This document shows, piece after piece, positions 11,342 through 23,174 of a DNA stretch of 64,000 bases. The position numbers were made by a program, and so were the translations under genes. The DNA lies in NCBI GenBank assembly GCA_001986395.2, contig MQVO02000003.1:1488001-1552000 (forward strand), read 5' to 3'. The stretch comes from Irpex lacteus. Taxonomy: Eukaryota > Basidiomycota > Agaricomycetes > Polyporales > Irpicaceae. How positions within the stretch are numbered: position 1 is the stretch's first letter; every line of letters starts with the position of its first letter. Under the pieces are notes generated by a model. That model ran no database searches, had not been told where the DNA came from, and saw nothing but the letters and a program-made list of their open reading frames with translations.

Positions 11342-12629
11342 ATGTCCAAGACTTCCATCCTCCTCCTCGGTCCTACCGGTGAGCGCGAACCCTTTTATAT
11401 ACTTAACTCCTCGACCATCTTCTAATACGTCGATTGTGGACTAGGTTTCCTCGGTAGCACTGTCCTCAGTCAGTTGCTCGCACACCCTAAGAAGGACACC
11501 TTTGAGATTAACGTCCTCGTCCGCTCGGAGGAAAAGGCGAAGAAGCTCGAGACGTTTGGCGTGAAGGCTGTCATAGGTTCAATCAAGGACACCGCGTTGG
11601 TTGAGAAGTTGGCCGAGCAAGCGCATGTCTTGTTCAATATTGTAAGAGTAACCCAATATGGTGTAAATGTACATGCCCTTACGCCAATTATCGTTCTAGG
11701 CCGACTCAGATGATCTCGACGCTACGAACGCATTCCTCTCTGGATTTAAGAAGAGGCACGAAAAGACCGGTGATGTCCCCATTTTGATCCACACCTCCGG
11801 AACTGGTCAGTATATCTCACATATTCCCAACGATTAATCACTCATGAAATCATCTATACTCGACAGGAGTGTTCATGTTCGCCGCGCCGAACACTGGTCT
11901 GGTTGCCGCAGATAGGGTCTTCAGCGACGACGATCCAAAGGACATCGACGCATCCACCCCTGACTCTGCATTACACCGAAACGTCGACCTCGTGGTCCTG
12001 AAGGCTGACGAGGAAGGCTACGTGAAGACGCACATCGTTCTCCCCAGCACGATTTGGGGTGTCGCCTCCAATCCTATCGTCGACGCTGGCATCGCCAACC
12101 GGTTCTCTATCCAAGTACCTGCTCTTATCAAGGCTGCACTCGATCGCAAACAGGCTGGTGTTATTGGCAAGGGTCAGGCTGTGTGGACTGCCGTCAATGT
12201 CAACGAACGTAAGTCTTCCACTGCCTTCAACCACATGATCTCCATCTCTGACAACGATCCACAGAGGCCAAATTCTACGTCCAACTATTCGACGCCATCA
12301 CCACCACATCCTCACAAGTAGGACACGGCCACAATGGATACTACTTTGGCGAGAACGGCGAGTACACCTGGTACGACCTCGCTCGTGCCATCGGCAAGGC
12401 CCTCGTCAAGCGCGGTATCAGCACGTCGGAAGAGCCCACCACCTTTGCTAAGGAGGAGCTGCCCAAGTACTTCTGGACGGAGGAGATCTCTGGCATTTGG
12501 GGCTCCAATGCCCGTGTCAAGTCTCCCCACGCTCGCTCGATCGGCTGGCAGCCGAAGCTTACTACTCAGGACTTCCTTGCGAACATCGATGCTGAGGTCG
12601 AGGCGACCATAGGGTCTCAGAAGGCATAG
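11342..12629 (+). CDS. NmrA-like NAD(P)-binding protein, copy 1
   Basis: Five exons are inferred; the joined protein starts MSKTSILLLGPTGFLGSTVL, in which GPTGFLG is the GxxGxxG dinucleotide-binding motif of an atypical short-chain dehydrogenase (NmrA/epimerase-like Rossmann fold). Further landmarks are LVRSEEKAKKLETFGVKAVIG, the ADSDDL strand end, ILIHTSGTGVFMFAAPN, VVLKADEEGYVKTHIVLPST and a C-terminal HGHNGYYFGENGEYTWYDLA. The YxxxK catalytic pair of classical SDRs is not clear, so it may be a redox sensor, a reductase or an epimerase. About 340 residues. It is intact and is followed about 0.9 kb downstream by a close, frame-broken copy. Confidence 0.9.
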
Positions 12630-13439
12630 AGGGGTACTGGGAATTAAGGGCGTATTCATTCATCGGATAGAACATGTATTGGATTTGGCTTACTCTGGAA
12701 TGAAAGTTAATACTCATTACAATACATTTTAACATATCTACTTTGGGGTTTGCAAGAGTGATTTCTTGTCGATGTCTCGAAGTACTCATTCGCCAGACAT
12801 TCTGGCTTGATGATAGTACTTATCATTTCATCCCTTGACGCACTGTGCCTTCACAATGGTATATTTACCAAGTGTACTATGTACGGCAAGACACCAGAGT
12901 TCATGTACACCGCACTATAATTGATGATGCAACAACCTGTGATTACAAGGGAAATAATTGTCGCTCACACATTTCAAAGTGCTCAGTGTCACTGCTCAGT
13001 TCAAGTTCCACTGCCACCGGTAATCATTGTCAGGCTGTCCGGTAAAGATGCTATCTCAAGGAAATCTATCAGCACTGCTTCACCGACACAGCATTGTGAA
13101 CTTGTAGGTCCTCTACGCAGATCTACGTCACGTGTGGCCTGCAGCTGGCACAGGGGATCTAGTAAAGGCAATCTCGCTCGGTCGGGATCACGCCGCTAAC
13201 CAATCAGCTTGCGCATAGATGATCAACCTTATAAGCGCTTGCGTTTGATAAGCATTTCGGATCGCCGCCGCCTCTTGTCCAGCGACCGCCACGATGATTA
13301 TGAACAATCGACCAGGGTTCGTAATATTGCCTCGACCTTTGTTCATATCTATAATGTACTGAACTGCAGCTTCGTGGTATACAGCTTTGTCAGCTTGTGG
13401 CGGGAGTCCGCTGGCTGGCGAACCGACCTCGACGATGGG
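12630..13439. other. Intergenic between the NmrA-like copies
   Basis: Unique sequence between the two duplicated units; similarity to copy 1 resumes at about 13400. No gene was seen. Confidence 0.5.
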
Positions 13440-13447
13440 TATATAAG
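13440..13447 (+). promoter_or_regulatory. TATA box of NmrA-like copy 2
   Basis: TATATAAG 118 nt before the ATG at 13558, within the duplicated promoter. Confidence 0.65.
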
Positions 13448-13557
13448 AGGGGTAGAATGAGAACTGGATGCTTCACCACCAACAGCTCTCTCATCTGCTT
13501 CACATCCCCCCACATACACCACACACCACACCTTCATCCCCGAACTCCCCATTCACA

Positions 13558-14843
13558 ATGTCTAAGACTTCCATCCTCCTCCTCGGTCCTACCGGTAAGC
13601 GCAAACCCTTCTCTATACTTGTCTCCTCGACCATTTTCTAACACATCGATCGTGAACTAGGTTTCCTCGGTAGCACTGTCCTCAGCCAGTTACTCGCACA
13701 CCCTAAGAAAGACAACTTCGAGATCACTGTCCTCGTCCGTTCAGAGGAGAAGGCGAAGAAGCTCGAGACGTTTGGCGTGAAGCCCGTCATTGGCTCGATC
13801 AAGGATACCGCGTTGGTCGAGAAGCTGGCTGAGCAAGCGCATGTCTTGTTCAACATTGTAAGTTGCGTTGAAACTGTGTAGTATCAAACATGCTGAAGAT
13901 ACCTGATCAGGCGGACTCAGACGATCTCGAAGCCACCAAAGCGTTCCTCTCTGGTTTCAAGACGAGGCACGGGAAGACTGGCGACGTTCCCATTCTAATT
14001 CACACCTCTGGCACTGGTTAGTATATCTCATACATCCAAATGATTAAATTACTAATGAAATCATTTTCGCTCGACAGGTGTCTTCATGTTTGCTGCACCG
14101 AACACCGGTCTGGTCGGTACAGACAGGGTCTTCAGCGACGACGACCCCAAGGACATCGACGCATCCACCCCAGACTCCGCACTGCACCGCAACGTCGACC
14201 TTGTCGTCCTTAAGGCTGACGAGGAAGGCTACGTCAAGACGCACATCGTTCTCCCCAGCACGATCTGGGGTGTAGCCTCCAACCCCATCGTCGACGCTGG
14301 CATCGCCAACCGGTCTCAATTCAAGTACCCGCTCTCATCAAGGCTGCACTCGACCGCAAACAGGCTGGTGTAATTGGCAAGGGACAGGCTGTATGGACTG
14401 CCGTCAACGTGAACGAACGTGAGTCTTCCACTATTTGTAGAAATATAGCACCGACACTGACAGTCGTTTCGTTCGCAGAGGCAGCATTCTACGTCCAACT
14501 ATTCAACGCCATCACCACCACCCCCTCACAAGTCGGCCACGGCCACAACGGCTACTACTTCGGCGAGAACGGCGAGTACACCTGGTACGACCTCGCCAAA
14601 GCCATCGGCAAGGCCCTCGTCAAGCGCGGTATCAGTACAGAGGAGGAGCCTACGACCTTTGCTAAGGAGGAGTTGTCGAAGTATTTTTGGACGGAGGAGA
14701 TTTCTGGGATTTGGGGGAGCAATGCGAGGGTGAGGTCGCCGCATGCGAGGTCGATTGGGTGGCAGCCGAAGCTTACTACTCAGGACTTCCTTGCTAATAT
14801 CGATGCTGAAGTAGAGGCGATTATTCAGTCGCAGAAGGCATAG
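13558..14843 (+). pseudogene. NmrA-like NAD(P)-binding protein, copy 2, frame-broken
   Basis: Tandem duplicate of the gene at 11342 with the same exon layout and the same GPTGFLG nucleotide-binding motif. At about 14312, after the shared GIANR codons, the copy is one base shorter than copy 1, and the frame runs to a stop at 14373. Downstream the original frame continues well conserved to a stop at 14843 (HGHNGYYFGENGEYTWYDLA is unchanged), so the break is recent or is a sequence error. If real, the product loses the C-terminal third. The intact promoter and leader suggest it may still be transcribed. Confidence 0.75.
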
Positions 14844-15310
14844 AGAGGTGTAACGGATTGTATATTCTAAATTAGAAACCGGGGCTCGCGTTGTACTGTA
14901 CTAATCTAATCTTAAACACATTGTATAATGGATTATGACACTTCATATGCATACTTGCGAGACATAGACTTTACACTTCAAAGGGTCATGCTGCGTCTGG
15001 TTAATCAACTTACACTTCACCCTAAAGTTGCCTGTTCGCAACGTACACAAAGAACGATACTAGTACAGCATACATCTGTTTCAATTAAAATAACCTCGTA
15101 AAGGAACGTGTGTGATGTGGTACAGTGTACCTACATGATACTTAGGATACAAAGCAGAATAAGGAGCGTGTGTTGTCGACAAACTACATCGACAAAAGCA
15201 ATTATGTAGGCGAGCGAAGACGGTCCTGCGTCCTCTCCCAACCTCTCTCATCTCGCCTTTTGCAAGCAGAATACTACTAACTACTACCCACCCATCTCAC
15301 CCCTCATACC
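14844..15310. other. Intergenic, convergent 3' ends
   Basis: Probable untranslated tails of the NmrA-like copy and the minus-strand zinc-finger gene. Nothing else seen. Confidence 0.5.
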
Positions 15311-16456
15311 TCACCCCTCCCACCTGCTAGCACCCCTGGTCACCCGTCCATGCTGAAAACTCTCATAATGATGCTTGATATGCTGCGGGGACGACGCCGT
15401 GAAGGTGCACCCTGGCATCTGGCATTGATACCCCGCGAAGGTTGTTGCTGCTTTTGGTTTTAGTGGGGATGATGCTTTGCCACTGCTGTGAGGAGGGCGA
15501 ACGCTCCCCTTACTGCTACCAGCAGAGGACGGGAGACGAGCGTTACCAGAGGAGGAGGGAGGACGCATCTTGCGAGGAGGGGAAGAACCTGAGTGGGGTG
15601 GGGAGCGTGAGCGTGCGGGACGTTTGTAGGGGGAGCCGACGAGGGTCGCTTGGTCGTCTTCATCGTCGTCATCGTCCGAGTCCACTAGGTAAGAGTGAGA
15701 GTTCGCCATGGTGATGTGAGAGGTGCTAGTGCTGGCTTGTGGTTCGTCAGGAGATTCGGCGATGGAAGAGAGGTTGCTTGTGATATTGACAGATTTGCGG
15801 CGTTCGCGAGTATTGGAGGGGGATGAGGTGGCTTTGCGTTTGCGCGAGGGGGTAGACGGAAGAGGTGGTGGAGGGCTTTTGGCTCGCTTCGTGGACGTAG
15901 ATTTGCGCTTGACTGGAGTCCTCGGTGACTCTGGCACATTGGTCGGCGTGGTTATCAGGCCCCCGATAGTACGTGCATCGACGAGGGCACTCGCATCGAC
16001 CTGCATAAGTTCACTCGGCGCAACACACACATCGTCGTTCTCCGTCCTCACATAAGGCGAGATCTGGCCGTTGCAGTCTCTCAGCCCCATGCCGAACTGT
16101 ACGCGCGGAGGGTCTTCTGGGTCCCCAAATGGGATGGTCATCGCGAGGGCTTCCTGCTGCGTCGGTGAGTAGAGGAGTCAATATATAGAAATGGTACCTA
16201 CTGCTCGAGTTGGTTCTCTCCAGCCGTGTCCTGTGAACGCGTAGATCGGGGGTCTGTCCTCTACTTCGTCGATGGGGTATTGGAGTTCCATCTCGTCCAA
16301 AGCGGCCGCAGTCTCCTTGGTGTTAAGCTGTACATCATTCGCAAATTCGAGAGCCGGAAGAGCCACATCTTCTGTCGCTGGGATGGTGCCTGCACCATCG
16401 GTTTCGGGGGAAGGAGTGGACGATTTGCGACGCGGAAGACGAGAAGGGAGGATCAT
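15311..16456 (-). CDS. C2H2-type zinc-finger protein, disordered
   Basis: Two exons are inferred, joined by an intron with donor GTAGGT and acceptor GACGCAG at about 16150-16195. The first exon contains DRPPIYAFTGHGWREPTRA; the second is largely disordered, with SPRTPVKRKSTSTKRAKSP, SRKRKATSS and a long Asp tract (SDDDDDEDDQ). The last 35 residues carry YQCQMPGCTFTASSPQHIKHH and YESFQHG, a Cys-x4-Cys...His...His arrangement compatible with one C2H2 finger. Basic stretches could be nuclear localisation signals. Divergent from the coiled-coil gene at 17078. A nuclear DNA- or RNA-binding role is inferred from the finger only. Confidence 0.7.
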
Positions 16457-16510
16457 TAAAAATACGTACGAAGGCGAAAGAGAATGCAGGCACGAAAGGG
16501 AGGTAGGAGG

Positions 16511-16520
16511 TATTTATATA
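16511..16520 (-). promoter_or_regulatory. TATA box of the zinc-finger gene
   Basis: The minus strand reads TATATAAATA about 55 nt upstream of the ATG at 16456. Confidence 0.6.
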
Positions 16521-17077
16521 CCCGCTGAGGGTTAGCTGCAATGAGCTTTGGGGGTCGTCAAGGGTGGTTGTATGGCCATCTGTATGAGTTGCTGGCCAAT
16601 TGAATCTGTGACCTGTACGGACGTGAGCAGGGTTCTTTCCTTTCGGCATAAAGGTTGCCCTCGAAGCTCGAAGGCCCGTGTTCGATAATAAAGTTGGCTT
16701 TGTTAGTGAGAAGCGTGTCTACGATATTGAGAAGCTTACCGTTACAGTGGCCACAACTCAATAACATTGGCCACCATGATCGTCACGGAAGCAGGTGATA
16801 AATGACGCGCTGACGATTGGACCCGTTGAGCCCCACGTGATCGCGATTAGGGGGTGGCCAGGTCGCGTCGCGATGTCGGCGAGGGCGGTCCAGGAATAAG
16901 TATATGGGCGCCTGTTTGGATTCCATGCCTCGACCACACCCCAGACCAGACATTAATTATCCTCCCCACACCCGTCCCGCTCCTATCTCAAAATCATCCA
17001 CATCTACCACTCTCCTTAAAACATCCTAACCCCCCTTGGGTTCTCCCGCGAATCCCGCCATCGCTACGGCAGGCACC
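16521..17077. other. Divergent promoter region
   Basis: Between the zinc-finger gene and the coiled-coil gene. C-rich leader sequence precedes 17078. No other gene was seen. Confidence 0.5.
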
Positions 17078-20000
17078 ATGCTCTCGTTTCTTCACCAAAT
17101 ATTGGACACTGGGGGCCACGACGAGGATTCGGACACTGACTCGTCTACTACGGAGAATGAAGACGAACCGACACATGTCGACACACCCACATCTCCCACT
17201 TTTACGGATATGGACGAACAAGCTCGCTGTGAGACGTTGCGGCGGTATGGTTACCGCGCGATCATGCAGCTGGCGGATGCGAAATGCCAGATATCGAAAT
17301 TGCAGGAGCTGTGCGAGGAGCAGCAGCAGTTGAATGCCAAACTCCAGGTGAGCTTCTGTTCAACCTTTCCGTGCGCGAATACAAGGGCGGCGTTACGACA
17401 GTGTGGTGGCGGTTGGAGTTCAGGGTTTTCCAGAGAGAGGTCGAGGGAGGGAGAAAATAGAGATATACCATCCATCTACTTTGTCGTCGATATTCAGAAA
17501 GTGCTATATCATTTGCTAAACTACGATAACAGGATGACGGCGACAAACTCGACAAGTTCAGTGCCTCTCTCATCCGAGACCTCGAGTCCTGCCTCGAGCA
17601 CACCCGTAGCGAGTGCAGCTCCCTATCACGCCAGCTAGCAGAAACCGAAGCTGCCTTGGCAGACAAGACCGACAGACACAAAGAGCTGCTCGCCTCAGAC
17701 ACTACCCTCCGGGCGGAACAGCATAGACTATTGGAAATCCAGCAGAATCTACAGGAGGAGCTGAGGAACACCACAGCCACACTCGAGAGAACCAAAGGGG
17801 ATCTGGCTACTGCTAGCCACTCCTTGATGAAAGAGAAGAGCTATGCCTCCAAGGTAGCTAAAGAGTCCACACGCCTCTCTGTCAGGCTCTCGTCCATAGA
17901 AACCGAAAAAGCGCACCTCGAGGCGACCATAGCCAGCCTCGAAGCCCGAAACGACGACCTAACAGGCTCCCTCTCCGCCTCCGTCGACGAATACGAAGCC
18001 AAGCTCTCCGCGTCCCAATCACAGACAGACGACCTCCGCGCACAGCTCACAGAAGCCGAAGATATCCGCCAGACTTTATCCAACGAGCTCGAAACGATCA
18101 GCTCGACGCTCGCTGAGGAGACGAAGAAGCATACTTCTGTGCTTGAGGAGTCCCATCGTATCCGTGCCCGCCTTGAGTCGATCACGCAGGCTCTCCGGGA
18201 CGCCGAGGCCACGTTGGGCGCTACGAAGGAGGCACTCGCGAGAGCTGAGGAGGCACTCAAGGCGGAGAGGGAGCAGAATGTTGAGTTGAGGTCTAAGCTG
18301 AGTGAGGAACAGTCGAACACGAAACGGCTTGATGCGCAGTTGCAGACGACGTTCGCGGAGTTGCAAGTCGTCGAGGCCTCCGTGGAGGCGTCCAAGCAGG
18401 AGAAGCAGACTTTGTTGAAGTCCCTCGATGAGCTGCGTATGACCTCGAATAAGGAGAAGGAACAGCTGGAGGCGAAGATTCGCTCGGTGAAGGACTCGCG
18501 TGGGGCGTTGGAAGCTGTGCTCGAGACGGAACGCAGGGCGAAGGCGGCCGTCGCTGAGTCCCTAGCCGCAGCCAAGACAGCGCACTCGTCCGAAAAGGAG
18601 AAATTGCAGTCCGAGCTGGGTGCGACGGCCGCGACGTTGCGCGATACGCGCGCTGCGGCGAGGGATTTGACGAAGGCTCGGGACGACCTCGCTAGTTCTT
18701 TGGAGGTGCTGAGGAAGGAGTTTAAGGAGAAGGTGGAGAAGCTGACGGGTGAGGTGGAGGGGAAGGCTGAGGCGTTGGCTGGAGCTGAGAGGGCGCTGGA
18801 GGAGGAGAGGGAGGCGAAGGGAAAGGTGGACGAGGCGTTAAGGGCTCTCGAGGCTGAGCTTGCTAAGAGGACGGACGAGCTTAGTGCTAAGTCGCAGGCT
18901 CTAGTCGCTGCTGAACGGAGTGTTGCGGAGGAACAGAAGGCAAAGGAGGAGCTCAAGACGTCGTTTGAGGTGCTGGTGGCTGACTTCGAGGCAAAAGTTG
19001 AAACTCTCACGAACCAGCTGAAGGCGAAGGAGGACGCGCTGAGTGTTTCGGAGCGGGCGTTGGCCGATGAACGCGAGGCGAAGGACGCGCTCTCTGCGTC
19101 GCTTGAGACGCTCCGCGCTGAACATACCGCCAAGGTCGACGGGCTGCTTGCCGATCTGAAGACGAAGACCGACGAGCTGCTGTTATCGCAGAGTGCGTTG
19201 GAGGGAGAATGTCTGGCGAAGGACCGGCTTGCGGGGGAGTTGCAGCAGACGCGAGAGGAGTTCTCTGAGCAAGTCAACGCGCTCAAGGCTCAGCTGGACG
19301 AGAGCGCGGCTCGGCTTGCTGAGACGCAGGTGCAGGTCGATGGCGAGCGGAAGGCGAAGGAAGAGGCTGAACGTGCTCTCGCGGCTTTCCGTGCTGACAC
19401 ACAGACGAAGCTCGACGAACTGAGAGCCGAAGTCGAAGTGAAGACGCAGAGGCTCGTGGCTGTCGAGGCACAGGTTGCGGAGGAGCGGAAGGCGAAGGAA
19501 AACGTCGAAGCCTCGTTCACCGCGTTCCGTGCTGAGGTTCAGACGAAGATTGACGTTCTGCACGCCGAAGTCGACATGAAATCGCAGGCTGTGGAAGAGC
19601 TTTCGGTTCGTGCTGAGGAGGAACGTAAGGCGAAGGAGAGCGCTGAACAGTCTTTGGCTGCGTTCCAAGCCGAGACGCAGGCCAAGCTCGCTCGGCTCGA
19701 GGCCCAGCTAGGTGAGACGGCGCAGAAACTGCAAGCAGCCGAGACTCGCGCCACAGAGGAAAGTCAGGCGAAGGAGGAAGTTCAGAGCTCTTTGGAGACG
19801 CTACAGGCTGAGACGCACGCGAAGATCGTCGGGCTCGAGGCGGAGCTGAGCGGGCAGGGGCAGGTGCTTGAGGCTGTGCGCGCGACGGTCAACGAGGAAC
19901 GTCAGGCGAAGGAGGATGCTCTGGCGTCCTGTGCTGAGATGGAGGGGAGGCTTGAGCAGCTTGGGAGTGAGTTGGAGGCGGGGAGGCTGGCTTTGGCTTC

Positions 20001-21063
20001 TGAGCGGTCGGCTAAGGAGGGTGCGCTGGAGTCGTTGGAGGCGACGCGTCAGGAGCTCGTACGGGTGACGGAGGAGTTGTCTTCTACCAAGGCCTCTCAA
20101 GCTGATTCTTCCAAGGCGTTCGAGGCAGAGCGCAAATCCAAGGAGGAGGCGTCTTCATCACTGGCGGACGCGCTACGGCAGATCGCGGATCTGAAAGCTG
20201 GTTTGGAGGAGAAGGCGGAGGCGGTGCGGGCATTGGAGAGGACGTTGAAGAAGGAGAGGGGGGAGAAGGAGGAGATGAGGGTTACGCTTGGCACGCTCCG
20301 TGCGGAGTGGGAGGAGCTTGCGGATACGCAGATGAGGCATCGGAGGGATCTTTCTGGTACGTTCGAGCTTATCGTCTTTTTGTCTTGATTTTTGCGCGAG
20401 GAGTAGTAGCTGACTGAGAGAGTGCGTTCACTGATAGGATCGACGTTCAACGAAGAAAGCAGCGTGCGCCATTCGCCTACGCACAGACCTCACAAAGGAC
20501 GTACGCCCTCGCACAAAGGTCTCTACGGCCTCCTCCGGCCACACGGCGCCGGGGACAGCGACGCCGAGTCCACAAGTTCAAAGAGTAACTTTGAGCTTCA
20601 CTCAGAAGAGGAGAAGAGGCGTCCGAGTGTGAAGAAGTCGGGGAGGGTAAGGGAACGGGTGACGTCGTTGATTCGCAGGACGAGCACTATCAGGCCTGAT
20701 GAGCATGGGCATGAAGCGGCTGGTCATGGTGGTGCGGGTGCGTCGCCGGAGATGCCGGCGATTGTGTTCCCTGCTGCGTCTGAGAGTGATTCGTCGCAGA
20801 CGCAGACGAGGCCTGCGGAGATGAAGGATAGACGGAGGGTGACGAGTATGTTCCATAGGCTCACTCATCCGGTATGTCGTATTTCTTCGTCTTTGCCTGC
20901 CGTGCCGTGACTAATCCTTGTCCTCGTTCGATAGCGTCGACTCTCTACCTCATCCCTCTCCTCGCATAAATCGGACGGGGGCAACTCAGGTTCCCAGCCC
21001 CATGATGCAGGCGCGTCTGAAGCCACGATGACACCGATCAACTCTCTCCATGGGCGTATATAG
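17078..21063 (+). CDS. Long coiled-coil protein with 46-residue tandem repeats
   Basis: Four exons are inferred; introns lie at about 17349-17531, 20356-20438 and 20872-20934. The N-terminus (MLSFLHQILDTGGHDEDSDTD) is acidic. Roughly residues 60-970 form an uninterrupted Glu/Lys/Ala/Leu coiled coil. Its middle repeats with an exact 46-residue period (see the repeat entry), marked by EERKAKE-like and KxxxLxAE-like motifs. The C-terminal 200 residues are Ser/Arg-rich and basic (RERVTSLIRRTSTIRPDEH, RRVTSMFHRLTHP), possibly phosphoregulated. No motor, kinase or membrane domain was seen. A structural scaffold, for example cytoskeletal or septal, is plausible but not shown. High G+C at third positions creates a long antisense open frame that is not a gene. 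Confidence 0.85.
18928..19893 (+). repeat. Seven tandem 138-bp (46-residue) coding repeats
   Basis: Successive units begin EEQKAKEEL, DEREAKDAL, GECLAKDRL, GERKAKEEA, EERKAKENV, EERKAKESA and EESQAKEEV, each exactly 46 codons after the last; the next start (EERQAKEDA) is at 19894. Flanking units are degenerate and differ in length (42 before, 35 after). 46 equals six heptads plus four, so each unit carries a stutter. Confidence 0.9.
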
Positions 21064-21748
21064 AGTGTTTCCCGCTAACATGCTTGACATATCTTATCAT
21101 ACAGTACTTTATTATTTTGGGTTGAAAATGTACTACTATCTCTCTTTCTCGCTCTTCATTTTCCCCGTGCTTTTTCTCGATGGACTTCTTCATACGAATC
21201 TGCCATGTAGCCTTCTACCTTCTCTCGATAGCTTACGTTGTTATTATCCTTCATTGGCCTACTAGTTTGTATTAGCTCTCGATCTCAGTAGATTACCGTA
21301 TCACTTTTGCTATAAAACACTATATCTGTGGTACATTCACGAGCGCGCACGGTACCCATGGCTTGCTGCTTGAGAACGAGTACTTGCAGCGGAAGTGTAA
21401 CAAGCGCCCATAAGTAGGTGCGCTCGCCACAACTTTGCTTCTTTCTATCAAGCCGAAAGCTTCTGCCTCTTCTGCGTGTCTTCTTGGCCTTCTCTCAGGC
21501 CCAGCGACCCTCGAAGCACGATGAATTCATTTGCAGCGAACGGAAGATGCATCGTCGCTTTGGGAACTTAAGCTTGCACAAAACAATAATGGACAAAGGA
21601 CATCCGAATCGATAGCTGGCCGCAACGGAGAGGCGTGTCTCTTGGGCCTGGCCTGCTGTGCAAGCTCGTTTGCTACTTAGCTTCGAGGTCCCCGGTTCTC
21701 TGAGCTACTCTTCTCCTCTTCGAGCCTGTTGCTCTTACGTGTATTGAG
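21064..21748. other. Intergenic, upstream of AA14 gene 2
   Basis: Between the coiled-coil stop and the LPMO start; T-rich 3' tail then promoter sequence. No gene was seen. Confidence 0.5.
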
Positions 21749-23174
21749 ATGTTCACGACACCGCTGCTTCTCTCCCTGCTCGTCAGCTGGCTGCCGTTAT
21801 GTTTAGGTCACTCAGGTGCGTCGAATGTACTAGTTATCTCGAGATAGCCACTAACTGAGGTCTATTTGCATGATAGCACTCTTCCATCCAAGCATGTATG
21901 GATTCAACGTGACCATGAAGACCTTTCCCTACGACAACCGACCTGTGGCACCATTGATCAACTACACCTTCGACCAGTGGTGGTTCCACGGCCACCTTGA
22001 CTATCCACCTCACCCCGATGACTTCTTCGAGCTCCCGGCAGGACAAGCCGCTACAGCTGAGATCGCCTGCAGCAAGACTGCCACATCGTACTGGCAGAGC
22101 AGCGATGGCGGCAACGCGCAACAGGGAGACAACCCATGTCCGAACTCTGATACTTCCGCTATCCACACAACGGGCATAGACGATGTGAAAGGATGCGCGT
22201 TGGCCATTGCTTACAAGTCGGATGCTCGCGATGTGCAGCCGGAGGACTTTGCGGTGTTTAGTGTCAACCAGACGTGCGTTTGGTATCGGTTCACGGAGTT
22301 TCAGGTGCCAGAGAGGATGCCTCCGTGTCCAGAGGGAGGGTGTACGTGCGCATGGTTTTGGATCCACTCGGTGAGTGTTTGTTTGTTCATAACCTTGACT
22401 GCGCTCATTCATTGTGTGTATTTCAGCCTGACAGCGGCAGTGAACAAAGTGCGTCGATATTAGTCGCTGTAGGATGGATTAACGTGTTGAACATGGACGT
22501 GAATAGACTACATGAACGGTTTCAAGTGCAACATAACAGGCGCGACGTCCACTACTCCCATCGCGAAGCCACAACTTGCGCGTCGGTGTGGAGCTGACCC
22601 ACAGAACGGGAAACCGGAGGCCTCTCCTGGGAACTGCACGTATGGCGCGAAGTCTCCCTTTTATTGGCTGCAAGCCGAACGTAATAACGTATGTGTGCTC
22701 TCTATGAATCAATTTGGACGTAAGTGATGAACCATGAAATCAGATGTTTGAAGGTTATTACTCTCCTCCGTTCTACACCGACCTTTATAACTTCAAGGAC
22801 GGAGGGCAAAACGATATCTTTGTCGATTCTTACGATGAACTCCCACCGCCAAGTGCAAACTCGACAGTGATACCTACGCCCGTACTCCGTCCGCCAGCCA
22901 CATCCTCCGTTCCGGCTCCTACGACCACGGCCACAGCGTCTTCTGGAACTAACAGCACTACTCCGTCGAAAGGGCATAGCGCAGTATGGTATGTCCCTCT
23001 TTATCACACTTCAGCTGGCGCTTTGCTCATTTGTGGCCACGAAATAGCAAACTCAATGGCAACCATTTGTATAGCAACATCGAGCTGCACCGCCGGTCTT
23101 TCTTCCATGATTTCCTGGTTCGAAGTCAAAAGCGCCGTGCCGCTAAACGATATAGCTTGTGGCATCCTTTCTAG
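21749..23174 (+). CDS. Secreted AA14 lytic polysaccharide monooxygenase, gene 2
   Basis: Five exons are inferred. Exon 1 (21749-21815) codes signal peptide [20 protein letters not shown] then His, the predicted N-terminal copper ligand. The catalytic domain matches AA14: [96 protein letters not shown] and [12 protein letters not shown], followed by [20 protein letters not shown] short Pro/Thr linker leads to the last exon (23048-23174), which restores a split Cys codon and encodes a basic tail ending SLWHPF. The role is copper-dependent oxidative cleavage of plant cell-wall polysaccharide, in known members xylan bound to cellulose. It is followed in tandem by gene 3. Confidence 0.92.

Larger units (their letters stand above)
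11190..12629 (+). repeat. Segmental duplication, copy 1
   Basis: A direct repeat with about 13400-14843. Similarity begins upstream of the TATA box (GAGTCCGCTGGC, GATGGGTATATAAGA), runs through the 5' leader and the whole NmrA-like gene with conserved intron positions, and stops near the stop codon. Coding parts are near-identical in places; introns differ more. Confidence 0.85.
13400..14843 (+). repeat. Segmental duplication, copy 2
   Basis: Direct-repeat partner of about 11190-12629, including promoter, leader and gene. Confidence 0.85.

Noticed and set aside
17841..19286. 481-codon open frame on the minus strand
   Set aside because: It lies opposite the coiled-coil exon; strong third-position G/C bias of that exon removes stops from the antisense. 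Composition is Ser/Ala/Phe noise with no domain.
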